Origin: Streptomyces endophytica
GTDB taxonomy: Bacteria; Actinomycetota; Actinomycetes; Streptomycetales; Streptomycetaceae
Assembly: GCF_026153355.1 (NCBI RefSeq)
Contig: NZ_CP110636.1
Span: 3,906,001-3,970,000 of the forward strand
DNA: 64,000 nucleotides
Direction: 5' to 3'
Part shown: in pieces, positions 59,777 through 64,000 of the stretch
Layout: each line of letters begins with the position of its first letter
How positions within the stretch are numbered: the first letter of the stretch is position 1
Notes under the pieces: model-generated
Database searches by the model: none
Told to the model about the DNA's origin: nothing
Seen by the model: the letters and a program-made list of their open reading frames with translations, nothing else
Made by a program: the position numbers and the translations under genes

Positions 59777-60846
59777 ACTCGATGAAGCAGATCCTCTTCT
59801 CCGGAATGATCGGGCTCTTCCTGACCCTGATCGGCACCCCGTTGCTGATCAAACTGCTGGCCAAGAAGGGGTACGGGCAGTTCATCCGCGATGACGGCCC
59901 GCGCACCCACGGCAGCAAGAAGGGGACGCCCACCATGGGTGGCATCTCCTTCATCCTGGCGACGATCATCGCCTACGTCATCACGAAGGTGATCACCTCC
60001 AGCGACCCGACGTTCTCGGGCGTGCTGGTGCTCTTCCTCTTCGCGGGGATGGGCCTGGTCGGCTTCCTCGACGACTACATCAAGATCGTCAAGCAGCGTT
60101 CGCTGGGCCTGCGGGCCAAGGCGAAGATGGCCGGCCAGCTGATCGTCGGCATCGCCTTCGCGGTGCTCTCGCTGCAGTTCGCGGACCTGCGGGGCCAGAC
60201 CCCGGCCTCGGACCGGCTGTCCTTCACCCAGGACTTCGGCTGGCAGATCGGCCCGGTGCTCTTCGTCATCTGGGCGCTGTTCATGATCCTGGCGATGTCC
60301 AACGGCGTGAACCTCACCGACGGCCTCGACGGCCTGGCCACCGGCGCCTCGGTGATGGTCTTCGGTGCGTACACCTTCATCGGCATCTGGCAGCACCAGG
60401 AGTCCTGCGCCAACCAGATCACCGCCGGACCGGGCTGTTATGAAGTCCGCGACCCCCTCGACCTGGCGGTCGTGGCCTCCGCCTTGATGGGCGCCTGCTT
60501 CGGCTTCCTGTGGTGGAACACCTCGCCCGCCAAGATCTTCATGGGGGACACCGGCTCGCTGGCCCTGGGCGGCGCGCTCGCCGGCCTGGCCATCTGCTCC
60601 CGCACGGAGCTGCTGCTCGCCCTCCTGGGCGGTCTGTTCGTCCTGATCACCATGTCCGTGGTCATCCAGGTCGGCTCCTTCAAGATGACCGGCAAGCGGG
60701 TCTTCCGGATGGCGCCACTACAGCACCACTTCGAACTCAAGGGGTGGTCCGAAGTCCTTGTGGTGGTCAGGTTCTGGATCATCCAGGGCATGTGCGTCAT
60801 CGTGGGACTCGGCATCTTCTACGGCGGCTGGCAGGCAGCGAAGTGA
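59773..60846 (+). CDS. mraY: Phospho-N-acetylmuramoyl-pentapeptide transferase MraY
   Basis: 357 aa, ATG overlapping the murF stop. About ten transmembrane helices with the catalytic loops GTPTMGGI, GFLDDYIKI (Asp-Asp pair), NLTDGLDGLA, MGDTGSLALGG and APLQHHFELKGW. It transfers phospho-MurNAc-pentapeptide to undecaprenyl phosphate, making lipid I. Its TGA overlaps the murD GTG (GTGA). Confidence 0.96.
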   Translation: MNSMKQILFSGMIGLFLTLIGTPLLIKLLAKKGYGQFIRDDGPRTHGSKKGTPTMGGISFILATIIAYVITKVITSSDPTFSGVLVLFLFAGMGLVGFLDDYIKIVKQRSLGLRAKAKMAGQLIVGIAFAVLSLQFADLRGQTPASDRLSFTQDFGWQIGPVLFVIWALFMILAMSNGVNLTDGLDGLATGASVMVFGAYTFIGIWQHQESCANQITAGPGCYEVRDPLDLAVVASALMGACFGFLWWNTSPAKIFMGDTGSLALGGALAGLAICSRTELLLALLGGLFVLITMSVVIQVGSFKMTGKRVFRMAPLQHHFELKGWSEVLVVVRFWIIQGMCVIVGLGIFYGGWQAAK

Positions 60847-62309
60847 CCACGCACGACCCGGACCGGATCCCCGAGGGGTTCGCCGGCCTGAACATCACCG
60901 TCGCCGGCCTCGGCGTGAGCGGCATCAGTGCCGCCCGCGCCCTGGCCGGCCTCGGCGCCCGCGTCACGGTCGTGGACGGCGGCGCGGGCGAGAAGCAGCA
61001 GGAGTCCGCGCGCGAGCTGGAGGCGGCCGGGATCGCCGTCCGCCTCGGCGACGGCGAGACCCTGCCCGAGGGCACCGACCTGGTCGTGACCTCGCCCGGC
61101 TGGAAGCCCGACAGCCCGCTGTTCGCGGCGGCCGCGGCGGCCGGCGTGGACGTCGTCGGCGACGTGGAGATCGCCTGGCGGCTGCGCGGTCCGGACGCGG
61201 CCGACTGGCTCGCGGTCACCGGCACGAACGGCAAGACCACCACCGTCCGGATGCTCGCCGCCATCCTGGAGGCCGAGGGCCTGCACACCACGGCCGTCGG
61301 CAACATCGGCACCCCGATCGTCGACGTCGTGCTGAACCAGGGCAAGGACGGCGCCCGCCCCTACGACGTGCTCGCCGTCGAGCTCTCCAGCTACCAGCTG
61401 CACTGGGCCCCGTCGCTGCGCGCGCACTCCGCCGCGGTCCTCAACCTCGCCCCCGACCACCTCGACTGGCACGGCTCCATGGCGGCGTACGCCGCCGACA
61501 AGGGCCGGATCTACGAGGGCAACCGCGTCGCCTGCGTCTACAACGTGGCCGACCGGGCGACCGAGGACCTGGTACGCGAGGCCGACGTCGAGGAGGGCTG
61601 CCGCGCCATCGGCTTCACCCTCGGCACCCCGGGCCCCTCCGAACTCGGCGTCGTCGACGGCATCCTCGTCGACCGCGCCTTCGTCGAGAACCGGCAGAAG
61701 CAGGCCCAGGAGCTCGCCGAGGTCTCCGACATCGCCCCCGGCTCCGGGCCCGCCGCCCCGCACAACGTCGCCAACGCCCTCGCGGCCGCCGCGCTGGCCC
61801 GGGCCTACGGCGTCAGCCCGGCCGCGGTACGTGACGGACTGCGCGCCTTCCACCCGGAGGCCCACCGCATCCAGCACATCGCGGAGATCGACGGCGTCCG
61901 CTACATCGACGACTCCAAGGCCACCAACACGCACGCCGCCGAGGCGTCGCTGGCGGCGTACGAGCACATCGTGTGGATCGCCGGCGGGCTCGCCAAGGGC
62001 GCGACCTTCGACGAGCTGGTGAAGACGGCGGTGGCCCGGCTGCGCGGGGTGGTGCTGATCGGTGCCGATCGGGCGCTGATTCGCGAAGCCCTGGCGCGAC
62101 ACGCCCCCGAGGTCCTGGTCGTCGACCTCGACCGGACCGACACTGGGGCGATGCCCGAGGCCGTCCGGGAAGCGACCCGTCTGGCCGAGCCCGGCGACAC
62201 CGTCCTGCTGGCTCCGGCCTGCGCCTCGATGGACATGTTCGTCAATTACAACAAGCGGGGCGACGCCTTCGCCGACGCGGTCCGCGAGCTGACCGCGAGG
62301 GACCAGTAG
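60843..62309 (+). CDS. murD: UDP-N-acetylmuramoylalanine-D-glutamate ligase MurD
   Basis: 488 aa, GTG overlapping the mraY stop. N-terminal dinucleotide-like fold (ITVAGLGVSGISAARALAGLG), P-loop VTGTNGKTTTVRML, ELSSYQL, NLAPDHLDWHGSM, HRIQHIAEIDGVRYIDDSKATN and IAGGLAKGA. It adds D-Glu to UDP-MurNAc-L-Ala in the cytoplasm. The dcw order murF-mraY-murD-ftsW-murG is standard. Confidence 0.95.
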   Translation: MTTHDPDRIPEGFAGLNITVAGLGVSGISAARALAGLGARVTVVDGGAGEKQQESARELEAAGIAVRLGDGETLPEGTDLVVTSPGWKPDSPLFAAAAAAGVDVVGDVEIAWRLRGPDAADWLAVTGTNGKTTTVRMLAAILEAEGLHTTAVGNIGTPIVDVVLNQGKDGARPYDVLAVELSSYQLHWAPSLRAHSAAVLNLAPDHLDWHGSMAAYAADKGRIYEGNRVACVYNVADRATEDLVREADVEEGCRAIGFTLGTPGPSELGVVDGILVDRAFVENRQKQAQELAEVSDIAPGSGPAAPHNVANALAAAALARAYGVSPAAVRDGLRAFHPEAHRIQHIAEIDGVRYIDDSKATNTHAAEASLAAYEHIVWIAGGLAKGATFDELVKTAVARLRGVVLIGADRALIREALARHAPEVLVVDLDRTDTGAMPEAVREATRLAEPGDTVLLAPACASMDMFVNYNKRGDAFADAVRELTARDQ

Positions 62310-62367
62310 ACCGTTTCTCCCCGTGGCCGCCGGCAGCCGGCGGCGAGCGCACCTGGAGGGGACGAGG

Positions 62368-63792
62368 ATGACGGCCCGATCGGCGGACGCAGGCAGAGCG
62401 GGCGGGGGATCGTCCGCCCGACCGGGCGCGAAATCGTCGGCGCGAGCGGGCGGGCGCCCGTCCGCACCCGCCCGTCCGCCCCGCCGGCCCGCGACGGCGC
62501 GCCCGGCGCGCGGCGGCCGTCCGTCGGCCGGCGGGCCGCGGCGGCTGCTGGACCGGCTGAAGCGCGCCTGGGACCGTCCGCTGACCGCGTACTACCTGAT
62601 CCTCGGCGGCAGTCTGCTGATCACCGTTCTGGGCCTGGTGATGGTCTACTCGGCGTCCCAGATCAAGGCGCTGCAGTCCGGCCTTGCCCCGTCGTTCTTC
62701 TTCCGCAAACAGTTGCTCGCGGCCGTGCTCGGCGGCGGGCTGCTGCTGATCGCCACCCGGATGCCCGTCCGGATGCACCGCACGCTGGCCTATCCGCTGC
62801 TCACGATCTCGGTCTTCCTGATGTGCCTGGTGCAGATTCCGGGCATAGGGGTCGCGGTCAACGGCAACCAGAACTGGATCAACCTCGGCGGCCCTTTCCA
62901 GATGCAACCGAGCGAGTTCGCCAAGCTCGCGCTGGTCCTGTGGGGCGCCGACCTGCTGGCCCGCAAGCACGACAAGAAGCTGCTGGTGCAGTGGAAGCAC
63001 CTGCTGGTGCCGCTGATCCCGGTGGCGTTCCTGCTGCTCGGCCTGATCATGCTCGGCGGCGACATGGGCACCGCGATCATTCTCACGGCGATCCTCTTCG
63101 GGCTGCTGTGGCTGGCCGGTGCGCCGACCCGGCTGTTCGTCGGCGTACTGGGTACCGCGACGGTGATCGGCGCACTGTTGATCAAGACCAGCGCCAACCG
63201 GATGTCCCGCCTCGCCTGCATCGGCGCGACCGATCCGGGCCCCGGTGACCAGTGCTGGCAGGCCGTGCACGGGATCTACGCCCTGGCCTCCGGCGGATTC
63301 TTCGGTTCCGGCCTGGGCGCAAGTATGGAAAAATGGGGTGAACTCCCTGAACCGCACACCGACTTCATCTTCGCCATCACCGGGGAGGAACTGGGTCTGG
63401 CGGGGACGCTGTCGGTCCTCGCCCTCTTCGCGGCTCTAGGCTATGCGGGTATCCGCGTGGCCGGACGCACGGAGGACCCCTTCGTACGGTACGCCGCGGG
63501 AGGCGTGACCACCTGGATCACGGCCCAGGCCGTGGTCAACATCGGTGCGGTGCTCGGCCTGCTGCCGATCGCCGGTGTCCCGCTCCCGCTGTTCTCCTAC
63601 GGAGGCTCCGCCCTGCTGCCGACGATGTTCGCCGTCGGGCTGCTGATCGCCTTCGCGCGTGACGAGCCCGCCGCACGGGCGGCACTGGCCGCGCTGGCTA
63701 CGCGGAAGCCGGTTTTCGGCAGGAAACCGGCTGGGGTGAGATGGAAGACGATGAGACGGCGCGTCAAGAAGCGGCCGTCCGGAGAGCGGTGA
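62368..63792 (+). CDS. ftsW: Septal SEDS glycosyltransferase FtsW
   Basis: 474 aa. The ATG at 62368 was chosen because GGAGGG lies seven bases upstream; an earlier in-frame GTG at 62323 lacks one. A basic Ala/Arg-rich N-terminus of about 60 residues is followed by ten transmembrane helices. SEDS motifs include MVYSASQIKA, NQNWINLGGPFQMQPSEFAKLALVLW, GGDMGTAII, EPHTDFIFAITGEELGL and PLPLFSYGGSALLPTM. It polymerises lipid II at the septum with FtsI. The Arg/Lys-rich C-terminus precedes murG by six bases. Confidence 0.94.
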   Translation: MTARSADAGRAGGGSSARPGAKSSARAGGRPSAPARPPRRPATARPARGGRPSAGGPRRLLDRLKRAWDRPLTAYYLILGGSLLITVLGLVMVYSASQIKALQSGLAPSFFFRKQLLAAVLGGGLLLIATRMPVRMHRTLAYPLLTISVFLMCLVQIPGIGVAVNGNQNWINLGGPFQMQPSEFAKLALVLWGADLLARKHDKKLLVQWKHLLVPLIPVAFLLLGLIMLGGDMGTAIILTAILFGLLWLAGAPTRLFVGVLGTATVIGALLIKTSANRMSRLACIGATDPGPGDQCWQAVHGIYALASGGFFGSGLGASMEKWGELPEPHTDFIFAITGEELGLAGTLSVLALFAALGYAGIRVAGRTEDPFVRYAAGGVTTWITAQAVVNIGAVLGLLPIAGVPLPLFSYGGSALLPTMFAVGLLIAFARDEPAARAALAALATRKPVFGRKPAGVRWKTMRRRVKKRPSGER

Positions 63793-63798
63793 ATTTCG

Positions 63799-64000
63799 GT
63801 GCATGTCGTACTCGCCGGTGGGGGGACCGCCGGCCACATCGAGCCCGCGCTCGCCCTCGCGGACGCACTGCGGAGGCAGGACCCCACCGTGGGGATCACG
63901 GCACTCGGCACGGAGAAGGGGCTGGAGACCCGGCTCGTCCCGGAGCGCGGCTATGAGCTGGGCCTCATCCCGGCCGTACCGCTGCCGCGCAAGCCCACCC
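63799..64000 (+). CDS. murG: Lipid II synthase MurG (N-terminal part, cut by window end)
   Basis: GTG at 63799 opens MHVVLAGGGTAGHIEPALAL, the glycine-rich GGT-GH acceptor loop of MurG; 67 codons are visible before the window ends. GGAGAG in the end of ftsW serves as the ribosome binding site. MurG adds GlcNAc to lipid I to make lipid II. ftsQ and ftsZ would be expected further on. Confidence 0.93.
   Translation, partial: MHVVLAGGGTAGHIEPALALADALRRQDPTVGITALGTEKGLETRLVPERGYELGLIPAVPLPRKPT

Overview
The window is chromosomal DNA from a Streptomyces (or very close relative). It has very high G+C with G or C in most third codon positions, many GTG/TTG starts, leaderless promoters and overlapping stop/start codons. 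The gene order is the conserved actinobacterial core block that ends in the dcw (division and cell wall) cluster. From memory, much of the order parallels Mycobacterium tuberculosis Rv2190c to Rv2153c: NlpC/P60, PimB-like, FadD15-like, SRPBCC, ArsA-like, acyltransferase, aroG, pknL, Rv2175c, metF-like, then rsmH-ftsL-ftsI-murE-murF-mraY-murD-ftsW-murG. It also matches the region around SCO2153 to SCO2084 of S. coelicolor. I saw no tRNA, rRNA, insertion sequence, prophage or CRISPR array.

Layout. 1-16.6 kb: an NYN protein (cut by the window edge), two tandem NlpC/P60 hydrolases (the first behind a degenerate ydaO-type riboswitch), a metallopeptidase lipoprotein, two glycosyltransferases of phosphatidylinositol-mannoside type, an acyl-CoA synthetase, a phosphoesterase, an SRPBCC/ArsA-like pair, glucokinase glkA, an EEP-family protein, an alpha/beta hydrolase and an acyltransferase. 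16.7-24.6 kb: the two-component pair macS-macR, phosphofructokinase, a D-2-hydroxyacid dehydrogenase, and an aromatic amino acid node. In that node a trpE-trpG fusion, behind a Trp-codon attenuator, diverges from class II DAHP synthase. 24.6-35 kb: iron storage (bfd with an iron box, bfr), a sulfite-oxidase-like protein, endonuclease IV, a PASTA kinase, thiO-thiS-thiG under a TPP riboswitch, a ferredoxin reductase and an Rv2175c-type DNA-binding protein. 35-52.4 kb: thiE, metF, a QGY-rich membrane protein, a phytoene-desaturase-like oxidoreductase, a TetR/YhgE/ABC locus flanked by G-rich repeats, small conserved proteins, and an operon of MoxR, DUF58 and transglutaminase proteins. Carbonic anhydrase follows. 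52.6-64 kb: the dcw cluster, cut inside murG.

Three observations stand out. First, at least four genes (glkA, the alpha/beta hydrolase, the PASTA kinase, the ABC ATPase) are each interrupted by what looks like one missing base, mostly in or beside G/C runs. In each case adding one base restores a whole number of codons. ftsL and ftsI are also joined in one frame by an apparent indel. This pattern suggests residual assembly error more than decay of essential genes. Second, the whole 577-bp gap between thiG and the PASTA kinase is filled by 60-bp repeats in head-to-head orientation around a perfect 18-bp hairpin. Third, several regulatory sites can be read directly: a Trp leader peptide with terminator, a TPP riboswitch, an iron box, a MacR-like palindrome, a TetR-type operator and several leaderless promoters.

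Functionally the window brings together envelope building and remodelling (dcw genes, NlpC/P60 enzymes, mannosyltransferases, PASTA kinase, MacRS) and central metabolism (glucokinase, phosphofructokinase, the shikimate entry step, anthranilate synthase, thiamine, methylene-tetrahydrofolate reductase). All family calls come from motif recognition in the translated sequence; no database search was run.
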